The notes below the pieces were generated by a model. That model did no database searches. It was not told the origin of the DNA and saw only the letters and a program-made list of their open reading frames with translations. Shown in pieces: positions 24,220 through 37,697 of a stretch of DNA of 64,000 nucleotides; the stretch's first letter is position 1, and each line of letters begins with the position of its first letter. The stretch is from NCBI RefSeq assembly GCF_036417845.1, contig NC_089981.1:41112668-41176667 (forward strand), written 5' to 3'. A program made the position numbers and the translations under genes. This DNA comes from Apteryx mantelli (lineage: Eukaryota > Chordata > Aves > Apterygiformes > Apterygidae).

Positions 24220-27200
24220 GGGAGAAGATAAAATGATTCTTTGGCTGTGATGAGTTGAGAAACGTTTTTTCATCTGAGCAGCAATGAAAAAGTATTCAGC
24301 TGTGCTGTATCCTTTAACTAGAGATGCAGGGTGCAATGCAACGTGCTGAATTAAAACAGTAGGCCAGGACTTTGCTTTATGAGGCCAACTGACATGAAAT
24401 TTTGCAATGTGGATTCTGAAACTCTTCCAGTTGCACTGGGAGGATTTTGAGAATGGAGGACAAAGTGAGAACAGATATTTCTTCTATTCTAGGGACCATA
24501 TAGTTTAATTGCAGTGCAGCTAAGAAATAAAACTTCTTCAAGTTTTAGAAGTGTCACAGGCAGAGAAGCCATTTCTGGAATATGTGTGTGTGCACAATGT
24601 GAAAGAGAGTACCATAAAAGAAAGAAGAACCACAGTGATGTACAGCTTTATTGAACACTGCATCAGATGAATTTAAGTAAAGCCACATAATAAAACTTGT
24701 CTGCTGAGTTACTGCAATATTCTTTAATTCTTAAATCTAGCTGTGCCGAAGAGATTTAAGAGGTTAGGAAATTATTACGATAGCCAGGGAAATATTTATT
24801 TTGCAAAAATATTCTTTAGGGGACCATAAACATTCAAATCTTGGCAAAGGAACCACGAATTACATGGGTAGGTATATCACCAGAAATGAAAAAAACAGAT
24901 CTACCATTAGGCATATATCTTCTTATATGAAATTGTGGAATAATATATTTATTGCTTTCAATAATTCCTTGACAAACTGATACTCAGGTTACAAGTCAAA
25001 CGATGATTTTTCTAACTGCTGAATCCACAAACTCATTGTGGGGTCTGAAAATCAATCAGGTGTTGCATCCTATAACGTAAAGATTTTACAACTGCAGCTA
25101 TCTCCTACTTGAAGAAAGAGAATAGCCAAAGCAAGCTGACAAGAGAATAGCTATTACAGCATTCAAAAAAATGTGTTTAACATTAAATGGGTTCTTATCT
25201 GAAGTTCTGAAACATACAAAAACTTCCAGCTACCACTGGCTTGGCATTCTCCACGGGGGAAAAATCTGTCTACGTGAAGATTTTATTTTCCTCTGGTCAG
25301 GGCTGGCAACAGGTTCCTGGATTAGATGGTCAGAGCAGCTTTTTTTCAGGCTTCATTCTGCTTGATGTGAAATAATATGCTCCAAATGAAAAAAATATTC
25401 TATTTAAGAAAAGAACTGTCCATACCCCCCAAAAAAAAGGAAAATAAAACCTGTAGCTATTCTATGAAGCTAAACAAACACTTGTGTAAATCTAGGATAC
25501 ATGGTATTTGCTGAGTGTGGAAGGAAAAACTTTATGTGAAGTGAAGTGCAAGCTTAAAAAGAAGCTTTATTGTGGATTGTCTGTACCTAATGAAATTTTA
25601 ATACCCTGTTGAGGAGTGTTTCAGACAGACTAATAAGGCAGCTCATGAAAATAAGAGATGTGAAAGCGATAAGGAGTCTATTAGCTAAATAATCTTGGCG
25701 CACAGTTGGAATAGTATTTTAGGTAGATTTGAAGAAAACTTCTACAGGGTATATATATATTATGTGTTTACAAAACTTAAAAGGTAGCTCTTTTCTCAGG
25801 GTTGAAAAATTATATTTATTTTATTTATTTCATCAGCAGCACATATTTGACTAGTCAGGAAGAACTCTAGAAAAATCTAACTTTTTTTCACTTCTGTAAT
25901 TATAACTTTCCCTTCAGAACTACTTATTTCCACAAAGGGCAATCTGACTATCTGTTTGCAAAATGTTTATCACCCCTAGGAAAGCCATTAAGACTGCTGT
26001 TGCTACGCAGACCTTCAGGTCAGACAGGGTTTACTGATTCTGATATTGTAAGTGAGACCAATGAAACAGTGAAATGTTTTAGGTAGGTAGGATCTTTCAC
26101 CAGAAAATTACTGCTATTTACAGCTATCAAAACACATCATTACAAGCAAAATATTTGAGCTACAAGCCAACAAATGCATCTATTATTCATAAACTACACA
26201 GTTTCTTAATTTCTCCTAGCTTTCTAAAAGCCTCCCTTTCTTTCAAAGGTACCCAGAAGCATGCATTTAGATTAATTTAATAACAAGGTCATTAATCAGG
26301 TATCAGTGTTTCAAGTCAATCTGTTGATCAGCAGTTCTTTAAAAAAATTAAGAAGACATTGAACAGAATATAAAGCATACTATGCATTAACTTCTTGTCA
26401 GCTTGGTCAATTTTGTAGACTATATGATGATGTAGTGATATTTTCAACACTTTGAGCATTAAAAATACATTATTTTTGATTGCCTTTTTCTAGTCAGTGG
26501 ATGGCTGGGTATGGAGAGATAACATATCCATTCCTTCACCAAGCAAATCTGCAAATGAGTTCAGACTGCTGTGTCTGATATAAATGTCAGCGTAGTATCT
26601 GTTCTCTAACTAAACTGTTGGAACAGGCGAAAATAGAGATGAAGAAGGGAGTCAGAGAGTGAACATGGAAATGACAACAAGAAAATAAACACCTTCTGAA
26701 TAATGAACCTGATTCACCATTCATTTCATTAGTGTTGTGGCAGAACACCCATGAAATGAAATCAGAGTGTCTTGGTACAAGATTTCTTAAATCAAGAATT
26801 TAAGATTTGAAAGCTTCTTCTTGAATTGAAGATTGTACTGAAGGACTAAAGGATGTTTTTGCCTCTGAATAAACACTTTTTTTGCCTTTTCTAATACAAA
26901 ATTTCATCTCACGTAAGCACTTCTGCAGAAGGGTTGCAGACAGAATGAGATAGTGAGCTTGTTCTTCTGGCATCCCCAAAGTCTTCATTTTTCATTTGGA
27001 GAAGCAAATTAACTCTGTCACTAAGAGCAGGCATTCAATCCTGTATCCTTGGGCTGATGCTGATAGCCAATTAAAGCCAGTTCTGTTGACACTTTTTATA
27101 AATGTGGCCATTTATGTTTTTCAGCATAGTAGCCTAACATCAAAAGCATAAAACTTTATTTAAGCACCTGAATAAAAGTAGGATAACTTTCAGAGGAGAT

Positions 27201-30200
27201 GAGTACCCGCAACTCCCTTAAGTTAGTGGACCTTATATCTTAATTTCTGAGCCTTATGTCTTAATTTTCCTATAGAAATCCTGAAGAATTATGCATGTAA
27301 CATTAGGAATTGCTTTTTGAAAATTTTAACCCTACTGTTAGGTTTTGGGCCAAAATCATTCTCCAGAAAATTCAGTATCAAAGATTCAGTGCCAAAAATA
27401 ACAATCTCAGTATCACACAGTCTGAAGTGGTGCCAAATAAGAAAGCGATTAGGTGGGTTCAAATGGCTGAAGACGTTTTTCAAGAAATTTGTTTAGTTTG
27501 GCACCATCTATTGTTTTATTGTATGCATGTGTCACAAACATTTATGAAAAGTAAAAATTATGAATAACATTTCATAGACTATTAAATAGCCTTGACATTG
27601 TGATATCTTTGGATCTCTAATGGGTCCTAAGATTTGAATAAATGATACACATAAAATGTAAGAACTTTAAAAACTCCAACCCATCTTAACTCATTTTCTG
27701 GGTATTTGGAATAGCAATTTTTTCAGTCTAGACAAGGAAGAAATGAAACAGAACCAAAACTTGAGGTAATTTGAACAGAGAAACATTATGGGAATGTTTT
27801 CCACTGTTATTGCAACACAAGTAGTATCTTGCTCATTTTCCCATTAATGTTGCTGTTGATCCCATTGCTGCATTTCCCAGAAGGAAGCAGGACATCTGTT
27901 GTGGTTCTGATGGCTGCTTTGATTCCCCATTGTTTGGAACCTGATTGGTCTTTGGTCATTGATCTGATTGATCACTGCACAGGTTTGTCTTCCAGCTTGC
28001 TTTGGCTTTCTGATCACAGAAAGATATTCAAATGCATTATTTGCCCATGGGTGTTATAGAACCTAAGACAGAAGAGAGATAAGTTCTTGAAGGCAGCTTT
28101 GGGATTATCCTTCCTCCAGAAAATGTTTCTTTGATGCAATCCCTTGCATCAAAAGACAATTTGCTTAAGAACCTTTATGGTTCAGAGACAAAAAGTAAAT
28201 CCTGCCGGAGAGAGTTTTAACAGGATCCACAAGTGGAATATTTACAAGTGTTCAGATTAGGGACAGGAAAAGCAAGCAGGCAAACACACACTGTGAGATA
28301 CAGAGCCTTTAAATTCTATTTTACACTAACAGAATCCAAATATCTTCAGTCTCGCCCTCCCTCCTCCCAGTGGAGCCTCTTTAGCACATTCACAAATGTC
28401 AGCATATACACCCTAAACACTCAGAGCTGGTCAGGAAGGATAGATATAAATAGTACTAATAAATCCTAATTCTCATCAGTACCTCTTCTACTACTACAAT
28501 GACTAAGAATTAAAAGCAGGGCACATATTTCTTTCTAGCTGAATAGTGACAGTAGTCCAGATAGATGGCATGATTTGAAGTCTGTAAGATCCTTAAGTCC
28601 ACTGCAAGTACTGTGTGCCTCAGCTTTGGGATCCACCTAGTATTTTTTGTTGTCTGCTCCCTTATGCCTGTCAATACAATTCTTTACTGCTGTTGAATAA
28701 ATCGGGTAGTCACTGAAACGAAAAAAGTCAGCTTTTCTGTGAACAAACAACAGGGTTTTAAACAATGAATGTATAACAAAGTAATAAAATGTTTATTTGA
28801 GGTTTTTTTTAAATCTGTGTTTGCTTATTTGTTTTTCACTGTTCACTTCCATCTTTTACTAAAACCTCTGGTTGTTAATTTGAAACAAAATATCTCAGGA
28901 AGTCTGAATGGCCCTTTTCAGTAATTTTAAATATTTAGATTTATTCTTTCAGATCAGCTGGCTTTTGGCACTACGAAGTAGTCTGACTCTAAGTCTCACA
29001 AGATTTCACTGTCATATAACCGGTTTATTAAGGATGTATAAAAGATTTGGCTCATTGTGTTTAAGCCTTGGGGTTTTTTTTTTCATAATCTCTTCATTAG
29101 TCTGCAAGATGGAAGCTCTTACAAAGCCAGGCAAAAGTTTTCATAGCAGCATACTTCAACCCAATCCTTTCAAAGATGTAAAATTATTTGACTAAATCAT
29201 TAAAGATCCATTTAAGGCCAGTGGTGTAGCTATAGCCAGTCATCTCAGGTAAAAATCTTGCCTGTTGTTCTGAAAAGTCTTGCTGAACTTGATTAGCAGC
29301 CTTGCTTTGTATTGAATTGGTTAGCAGGTTTCCAGAAAAGATATTTGGTATGATATAGTTTTTCTTCACCAAAAAAAAAGGGAACTGGATTACCATTTAT
29401 TAAAATGTTTCAGATTTTTAAAATAGAGAACCAGCGATGGACAGGTTTCTCTCCAGCTTACCAATTCTGTACCAGAGAGCAGCAGAAGCTACAATACTAG
29501 CTTTCCAAAAAAAAGCAGTAGTAGGAAAGACATAAGAAAATAAATCACATTAATGAGGTGTGCCCATATGCTTGATTGCTTTCCTCTCTTCTGTGTAAGT
29601 GTTGTTTCTTTCCTTTCTTTAAGTTGCTGAATTCACATGTTTAGTGACAAAACTCTTCTCTCTGTAGTTCTCTGGGTTTTTGTCACTATGCTAATTTTTG
29701 TATCTCTAGTGCATCAGATTCCTGTTGAAACAAAACAATGACAAGGAAAGGCAGAAAATGGTTTCACAGTATACCTGAAAATTTAAAAGAAGTGCAAGCG
29801 CTACACTAGGATCACTGACTTGAAGCAGGAGGAGTGGCAGTATTCAGTCAGACCTGCAGCACTTCAGAAACACTGCTCCAATGAGAAAGAAGCTGCAGCA
29901 TGACAGAGGAGAGGTCACTCGGCAAGTTGCAACTCAAGTCTCAAATTATGATTGAGACAAAAATGAAGTCACGGCAAGTTTTCTTCATTACTAGCCCAGT
30001 TTCATTCAAAACTGATTACTATTGGAATGCTACATGATAAAAGTGAGAAAAAATGCATAACTTTGTGACAAGGGATGAAGGGCAAATCCACTTTCAAAGC
30101 ACGCAATATCAAGAAATGGGCAACAATATAAAATGTATCTCTCTACTGCATGGTTGTGTCCTATAGCCTTCAGCTTTCGGTTTCAGAAACATATGTATAG

Positions 30201-31480
30201 ATTTTTCATGACAGTGAAACCACTGAAAGAAAGGCATGGAGTTATCTGATACTACATGAAAGAGACACTACACTTGATATATTTTTTTTAATATAGAAAA
30301 GTTAAAAAACATGGAATTTTATTCCAAAGTCAATCAGAAAACCTGTTTTCAGAAGACATCCAGACAGAACTTGGGTACAGTTCTTCAGGAGTCAAGTAGG
30401 AATGTTCTATATGAAGAAGTGCTGATTACATATCTTGCTAAAGCAGATCTCCTGTTTGGAATTAAAAATTATGAAGGTGTTTATATCTGTAGAACACAAG
30501 AAGGAAATAAATGTTATCTCTTTGGTGGAGTAAGAGAAGAAAAGATCCAGAGTAAAAATTAATGGTCTTGCAATAAGATATTATGTCAAAGTCAGGTTTT
30601 GAGTCCAGGTGCCCTGAATCTTGACCATAGGTAAACATACCTGGATTAAATGGGACAGAAGATATACTTGTTATCTAATCAATTTTATAAGCATTGGATT
30701 CCTTACTGAAACTGTTTTGATCACAAGACCAAAGCATACATGACAAATAAATGTGTGATTAAAAAGTTACAGATAATGTTAAGCATTTTTTTCAAAATAT
30801 GAATTTATTAGTTTCAATCATTCTATGCAGAAGGCTAGAACAATGGCAATGTAGCATTTAAATCCTTAAAAATATGGTCCTGCTGGCTGTGAACTTCATA
30901 AAATATGGATAGTTTGCTGAAAGTTAATCAAGAAAAAAACCCCTAATCCTCAAAATTATTTTTTAAATGTAACAATATTCATTACAGTAGATTAATACTG
31001 TGGTTTATAGCTTTTTTAACTCTCGATCATCAGGGATAGTCCTGCTTAAGTTATCTTCGTCTGATTCATCCCCAAAGGCTGACTGAAATAACTACATGGG
31101 TTGGACAAGTCAGAATGCAGAACCTCATCAAGCTTCCTAAATAATACATGCACAGTGTTAGGTTACTGCAGCAGGTTTCTGGCCATAGCACTTTGCTATG
31201 TGAGTGAGAAGACAAGGATGTTGCAATTAGGAGCACACATTAGGGCTCCTGTAAAAATGTCATTACCATTCTTAAGCAGATTTGACAAATACCATTTACA
31301 ACATTTCTTGGTTGAACAATTAACAGCATTTGATAAGCAGCTGATACTGCTAGGAAAAACAGAATTGTTCAATATTGATACCTGATGAAGAGCCTTGATG
31401 CATAATTTATTCTCCATGTAGAGGTGCACTAACAGAGAAACTAGAAGGCTGCATGATGCAACCTGTAAAAGATGAGAGTG
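24220..31480. other. Non-coding, probably intron of the minus-strand gene
   Basis: AT-rich unique sequence. Scanned for minus-strand coding exons that would fit the phase of the exon at 24213; only weak candidates were seen. A minus AG|GT junction with a moderate pyrimidine tract is at 30639-30642. Confidence 0.4.
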
Positions 31481-31488
31481 CCCCTTAC

Positions 31489-31541
31489 CTCTGTGATATT
31501 AGCTCCTGATGAGAAGCATCAGTATTGAAGAAGCATGAGAA
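31489..31541 (-). CDS. Possible further upstream coding exon
   Basis: Seen: a strong minus-strand donor, CACAGAG|GTAAGG, starts at 31488. Upstream of it one frame is open (ending ASHQELISQ plus two bases), and the two leftover bases fit the phase required by the exon at 24213 (AG plus C gives Ser). Two acceptors are possible: a CT-rich one ending at 31506, giving a 17-bp micro-exon, or a weaker one ending at 31542, giving 53 bp. Both keep the same frame. A phase match happens by chance one time in three, and the acceptor is unclear, so this is only suggestive. Confidence 0.2.
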
Positions 31542-31559
31542 CTGCAATATCACTTTCAT

Positions 31560-31940
31560 TATAATTCGTAAGGGGTAATTAGTGTATTGATCCTTTACAT
31601 TTCAAACAGGCACGGTTTCACATTGATGACAATGAAAGGCAAAGAGGGAGAGGAAAAGATCGGATTTACAGGCATTATATTCATTAGCAATGTAATAATT
31701 TATTCATGTAAATCTTCCTGCACTACATATGAGTGAGCATGGCCCTCAAATTTTTCTCCTCTTCAGCAATCTTCCTTTCTTAGGGATGCCTACCTGCAGT
31801 GTCATGTGCACATTTCTCACTCATTACAAAGCTCGCTGCCTGCATGCAATAATGACACTGTGCCTTTGCTAGCGATAGCGAGGACAGCCAAGAATTATCT
31901 GATTTTCTCCCATTAGCAAAGATTTTTACTTCAAGACAGG
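31560..31940. promoter_or_regulatory. Candidate conserved non-coding block
   Basis: High-complexity sequence without repeats. It has TAATTA at 31576-31581, an octamer-like ATTTATTCATGTAAAT near 31700, CCTGCATGCAATAATGAC near 31840 and retained CpGs (CTAGCGATAGCGAGG). Resembles a vertebrate enhancer; weak evidence without alignment. Confidence 0.2.
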
Positions 31941-34907
31941 GCTACCTCACCCCTTTTACTTGCCTGGTCTTTCATTAGATGCAACACACTTTTTCTATGA
32001 GTAGAAACTATTCTAGCATTTAGTAAATATCACACCCTTAAAAATCTTATGAGCTTTTCACAAATTACTCAAAATGAAAAATGAAAGGGGCTAGAGATCT
32101 CTGCATTCATTCCAGGAGGCAGAAATTCCTTGAAGATTACAGGCAGTCAGGACCTCAATAAAAATAGCTCCCTTGCCTTTCTCCATCTTTATCTTATGCT
32201 TGGTTGCATCAGCCTCACTGTTTAAGGCCCAAAGAGCACAGGAGAAAATGAACGGTCATGCCATCCGCTGACTGACTGCGACATTCACATCCTCTTCAAC
32301 GTGTATGCCGGCACCGGCTCTACAATCAGTGTAGTGCAACGATTAATGGAAAATACTTCTCCACCAAATTCAAGAGAGGCAAGTTTTCATTCTTTATTGG
32401 TCGTGGTCAAATTATTTGTGCCTCCAATTCTGGATGCTAGGAACACTTGAATTCATATTTCTCCATCAAAACCTACTTAAGTGCCTACAAATTTTCTGTC
32501 TGTTTTTTTCATTTGGCCATAGTCTGCCAAATTACTTGTGTTCAGATTTATTCCTTACTGAACTTATGAGATGAGAGTTTCTCCACTGGTTGTGATGAAG
32601 TGCTAGGTCTTGAACAGTGGACATTGATATTACCAGTTAAGTCTGGCAAGAGGAGAAGGTCTTATTAAGTGACAGATTGCGTTTAGAGTTCAACATGATA
32701 ATAAGTGTAAATGGGAAAGACGCATAACAAAGTATGTGACAATCTAACATGAATTTAGCAAATTACTATGATTTCTAAAGTTAGCCCAGGCATGACAGGA
32801 CTTGTTTGAACACTTTAGTCAAAATTACAGTGTATATTTAATATGAGAAAGGAATACTACATCTTGTGTGTGTTGTACGAAATGCAATATAATACACCTT
32901 GGAACTAAATTGTAGCATTTTCTGCTGCCTCAGCGAATGTCTGTTTGTATCTACAGCTTTGTCAAAAGGCAATAAAGCAAAAGCTTATTCATTTCGCTAA
33001 GGGGATGTAAGTTCTATTTATTTAAAATGAAATTCTAAGACATGCTGCTTCAGTTTTTGTATGAACAGCTTATCACTTTCATTTAGAGGCAGCAAATCTT
33101 CACCCCCAAGTAAAACTGCCTTCCAGATGAAAAAATATGTTGTTTACTTAGTGATAAACAATTTTCAGATGAGAAGGGATGTTAGTCCTGAGATGAGTCA
33201 TGTGAATTTTGGAAATTAAAAAGTACCAGCAGCATGTATATATTACAGATGTTCCTATTAAAACAAAAACAAAGAAACAAGAATCCTAAGTCTGAGGGAC
33301 ATGAATGTTTCCTACCATGTAACAATCACATTTCTTAAAGCTGGCTTTTCAATTAGAAGTGGAGAAAATATTTTATATTGAATATCAACCATCCTGAACC
33401 TTCACATAAAGCTCAAGAGGACTCTTATTTATTGCTTTTAAAGGTATTAAAGCAAAGTGCTTTTTGAAGTGGGAAATATTAGAACAAGGGTACATTCACT
33501 GTATGAATGTGCTGCATGACTCTAGCAAGGGGTTGGTGACAGGGGAGGTGTTAGACTGAAAGGAGTGATAAAAGCAACAAAGCTGGAAAATTTTTAAATG
33601 TTCCAGATATTTTTCAAGCAAGAGAATGGAGTCAGAGCTCCTACATAAGGGTTTCAGCAAATCCTGTGACAAGTAAGTCAGACACAGGCTAAGCTGCAAG
33701 CAGGACAACTGTTTCTCCAGCCAGAGAGGGAAGTTAGAGGGATTGACAAAGCTGGCAAGGAAGATCAAAATCTAAGTTCAAGCAGGTAGGTTCCTGTATG
33801 CAGTCCCAAATAAACTGTAATTTCCTCAATCATCTCAATTTACATTTACATATGACACCGTTTGCTTGATTACTATACATCTTCTAGGATGTGTCCAATG
33901 GAGTGCAATCTCCAGTTCAGTGGGAAACAAGCTCTGAAACCTCTGGCTCTTCACACTTTATTATGCACCCATTGACTAGATATAAAATAAATTGTCAAAC
34001 TATATAATTCTTCTGTCCCTCCACAGTTATTCTGTCTCTCTCCAACATTTCTGCTCCCAAAATAACCTGTTCTTACTTGATCCCCTCTGTGGGTCAGAGT
34101 GGCCCACAAGATTTCTAAGGACACCTATACTGAAGAAAGCTTCATGAGAAAGAATTACACTTTAAAATGTTGCCTTTCCTACAGTATATCTAATGTAAAA
34201 TTTGTTTTTCTTCCTTTACGTTCTGATTCTATGATAGAGTATCCTGCTTCTGTCTTTGGAGAAGAGGAGCAGCCCAGGCCATCTTATTTTTACAAATGAG
34301 TATCCTGAGCTCATTTTGGCTTTCCTGGGAACAGAAAAATTTCAATTTATCTCAAGATTTTCCAGTCAGTGACATTTGCAAAAACTAACTAAAGGAACTG
34401 GAGCCTTAAAAATATTATTTAAAGTGAAATTTGACCACTGTATTGCTAGTCTTGATGCACAAATAGGAAACTCCAAGTTTAACTTATGGAACCTGTGTTG
34501 CACCTGCCCACTTGACTCTTACAGAGGAGAACAACACAGTGCTTCAGTTATAAAAGAAATACAAAGGATAAGTCATTTGGAGACACTGTAATAACATTTT
34601 AATCCCTTATTATAGTAAAACAATTGAACAGTCACAAAAACACAATTTTTATAAAAGCACAATTAAATCATGATGCCACAAGGAAGTCTTTCAGGACACA
34701 GAAACTGTCTGTCACCTGTGGCTGTGCAGGCTAAACCCAGATGCCATGGTCATGACCACTCAGGTTAGCAGCCAGCAGAGCTAACAGATATTTTGGTCAA
34801 GGAAAAGAGCACGAACTTGACTAGAGTTTGGGAGGAGCATCAAAAAGCAGACCGTATGTGCATGCCAGTCCAAAGACACAGGTAAGAGCGCGATCAGGGA
34901 TCGGACT

Positions 34908-34950
34908 GAAGTCCTGAACAAAGAATATGAATAAAGTCCTGAGCAAAGAA
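34908..34950 (+). repeat. Tandem duplication, 25-bp period
   Basis: GAAGTCCTGAACAAAGAA (34908-34925) recurs as AAAGTCCTGAGCAAAGAA (34933-34950) with two differences. Confidence 0.6.
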
Positions 34951-35439
34951 CAAGGCAGAATTGGAGGTGAGACACAGGCAGGGCAGATCAAGACCAGGTG
35001 AGCTGATCAGGATGCAGGAGAGGTGGGATCAAGAGCTGTGTTTGGGATCTACAAGCAGGGCAGAGTGAAAGCAAGGATTGCAGCTCAAGGCAGGTTAATA
35101 GAAAACTTTCCTCATTTGCTCTCTGCTGCCTAAAAGGGCTGTGCTTGGCACGAAGGAGAGGGCTGTGCAAGCAGCAGCCAGTGATGGGCTGTCTGACAAA
35201 TGACTCTCCCCCTTCCGCTTGATGGATGACTCAAAATTAATCTACTTCTTATTATTTGTTATTAAGTATTTGTAATATGCATGCCTTATATATTGGCATA
35301 AAATAGAAGGTAAAAGTCATAATCTTGGTACTGAACAGCTTGTTTTCTTCATATCTTCTCATTAAGGAGCTATGCCATTAAAAAGGATACAGAAAAATGT
35401 CTTTTGCTGATTTTTTATTCTCCTCATACACCATGGGCA

Positions 35440-35600
35440 AAACAAAAATTTTCTTACTCTAACGCTCAGCAGCATCGCTTTTAAAAGCTTACTTGCTTTT
35501 AGTTTCACATCAGATGCTAATGCTTTACAAGTTTAATGTGTGAAATTGCTTTGTCATAAATCAATGCTTCCATTGTCTTCTTCTTCATTTAAATTATTGT
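35440..35600. promoter_or_regulatory. Candidate conserved non-coding block
   Basis: Repeat-free AT-rich sequence with CTCAGCAGCATCGCTTTTAA, GATGCTAATGCTTTACAAG and GTCATAAATCAATGC. Suggestive of a regulatory element; not testable without alignment. Confidence 0.15.
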
Positions 35601-37494
35601 TTTCAAGAGCCCTGTGTATAAGTAATGATAGTGTATTTTGTGCCAAAATTTTTTTCAGTACTTTCATATCCCTCGAATAAATTATGGAACATTATTCTAG
35701 ACAGGGAACAAAGGAAAAAGAAGTCATGACGTAAATCTTCATTGAATCTTACAATCGATATAGTGAGTGAAGCATTCATAGTTGGTGGAGAATTCATAAG
35801 GTATGGAGCCCACTGGAAGTGGCAGTCTGGCTATAGGAGATGCAGACATCCTCATTTTCAAACTATGTATGCATGCGACAGCAAGCTAATGTCAGCCCCT
35901 CTTCTGTCCAGATCAGGCACAAAATTAGCCGACAGAACAAATCCCTGTCAGTTAATGAAACAGTATTTTCAGCTGAATCACAGATATGAAGAGAAATCCA
36001 ATGACATCTGACCAAATGTTCCAGGATTAGAGGCTCTAACTAGCCTGACATGAGCTCCATGCTACCCGAACTGGATTATTTCTGAGACTCTGGAAAGCCT
36101 GTGTAGGTTAGCTGTGATGTCACTACACATTACATTGCAGTTTACAAATGGTCTTTTTCTGGGGCTGCATGTATGGCCATAGCAAACTCCCAGAAGCTGT
36201 AGTTTTGGCAATCCATCGATAATGCATTTTTGCAAAATAACTACATGTGGAGTCAGTGGTGGCCACAGCTAAGAATTACTGATATTCTCTATATTGCAGT
36301 GTGGTGCTTGCTATTTGGACCCCAGACATACCTATCACAGCATATGTCCTGTTTAGAACCACAAAGCTTAACGTATCTCTACATTTCTGTAGACTGACTA
36401 GTGAGTAAGAACATGGGTCAGTACTGAAAGACCAAGGTTCCACATGTAGATCTACCACAGACTTCTTGTGTGAGTATTTGCAAAGCACAGAGATTACCCC
36501 TGGCTTCATTAAAGGAAAGATATCATTTCCTTACCTACTGGAGCAGCTGTTAAGATAAAACACACAACTTGTTGTGAAATACTCAGATACTAACCTGATG
36601 AGAACTGGCCAATCAATGCTCCCTCAGGGGTAAGAAGCCTTAAAACACATTAAAGAATTTGGTGTTTTGAAAGTTACTAGATGCATAGCCAAAAAAAATG
36701 CAAGGTCCTAAGTTAATCTACAGAATAAACATGGTGTGGCAAGCAAAACAAACACGTTTCCATCATGCTGTCTGCACAACATTCTCAAAGGCACCTCCTA
36801 TAAATGAAGGTAGTAGGGAAGGATAAAATACAGTAGCCTTGGACACTTCCTCAGTAATTGTATCTCTTTTCTCTCTTCACTTCTGAAAAGCATTTTCTGT
36901 AATTTACTCTGATTTCAGATGATCTCATGGTTCAAGAAGCAATTGAATGTCAATACCTTCATCCTATACATACAAGCAATGTGAATATATATTTGACATG
37001 TAGTGATGCAGCTACATGTTTCTGTCACCATATGCCCTTCTAATGTTTTAATTTACAGCCTGTGCCTCTTGGTTCTATCACTTGGCCTCTTGTTACTGCA
37101 ACATGTGTCTAACATCACTGCTGTTCATGTCTCAGGTATCCCTTTGTAGGGAATACAGGACGCGCTGTTGCAGACATCGCCTGTGGTTGGCCTGAGGTGG
37201 ATACAATTCCTTTTGCAGCATCAAAACACAGCTGCTCATTGTTACTCACTAGAAGATGAAGGGTAGCTAATTTCACATGCAGCTTAGGTTTGCTCTTTGC
37301 ATTAATGTGTCCTTGCACCCAATCAAAACGTTATTCACTAAAGGTAAATACAAGGTGTTTATTTGTAACAATTGAGAATTTTCATTATTTGAATTCAGGT
37401 TGTGTTCCATCATCAGTTATGATGTACAAATAGAAACAACTACATAAAAATCTCTTAATCTCATTCCCACATTGTGTTCTATCTATGCATGTGC

Positions 37495-37540
37495 GTGTGT
37501 GTATACATATGTGTGAATATACATATATTTCCACACACAC
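37495..37540. repeat. Inverted GT/CA microsatellite
   Basis: GTGTGTGT (37495-37502) and CACACACAC (37532-37540) flank an alternating purine-pyrimidine AT-rich core (TATACATATG, ATATACATATAT). The arms can pair. Confidence 0.6.
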
Positions 37541-37628
37541 AAAAGGTTATGTGTGAGATCATATATAATTGACCAGACTGACAGTAACTCCTACATATTT
37601 ATAAATATGATACAGAAGATAGGCTTAC

Positions 37629-37697
37629 CTTTCAGTTGTCTATAAACTCACTGCACGTGCTCTTTTATGATTCCTTGTTATTCTGTGCCAGTCTTAT
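37629..37697 (-). other. Non-coding exon candidate with strong splice sites
   Basis: Seen: on the minus strand a long pyrimidine tract (CTTTTTGTCCTTTTTCTATTCTCAG) ends at 37698. A 69-bp segment follows, then the donor GAAAG|GTAAGCC starting at 37628. All three frames contain stop codons, so it cannot be an internal coding exon. Inference: a 5' UTR exon of the minus-strand gene whose coding exons lie at 21.7-24.2 kb, or an exon of a lncRNA. The pairing of a near-ideal acceptor and donor at exon distance is the main support. Confidence 0.35.

Larger units (their letters stand above)
31945..37620. other. Non-coding stretch
   Basis: Contains a GC-richer, CpG-retaining block at 32240-32350 with a plus frame including ILFNVYAGTGSTISVVQR, preceded by a stop and without clear splice sites. 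A minus AAC-AG acceptor and a GTAAGG donor 12 bases apart lie near 36528-36545. A CAG|GTAAGA donor is at 34880. None is convincing alone. Confidence 0.4.

Noticed and set aside
29862..29960. Minus-strand micro-exon (LLSHWSSVSEVLQ)
   Set aside because: Acceptor is good but the downstream GTCTGA is not a credible donor.
37115..37318. 67-codon minus-strand open frame upstream-adjacent to the 37629 exon
   Set aside because: Codon use is fairly coding-like, but a TAA sits five codons upstream and no acceptor fits the frame.
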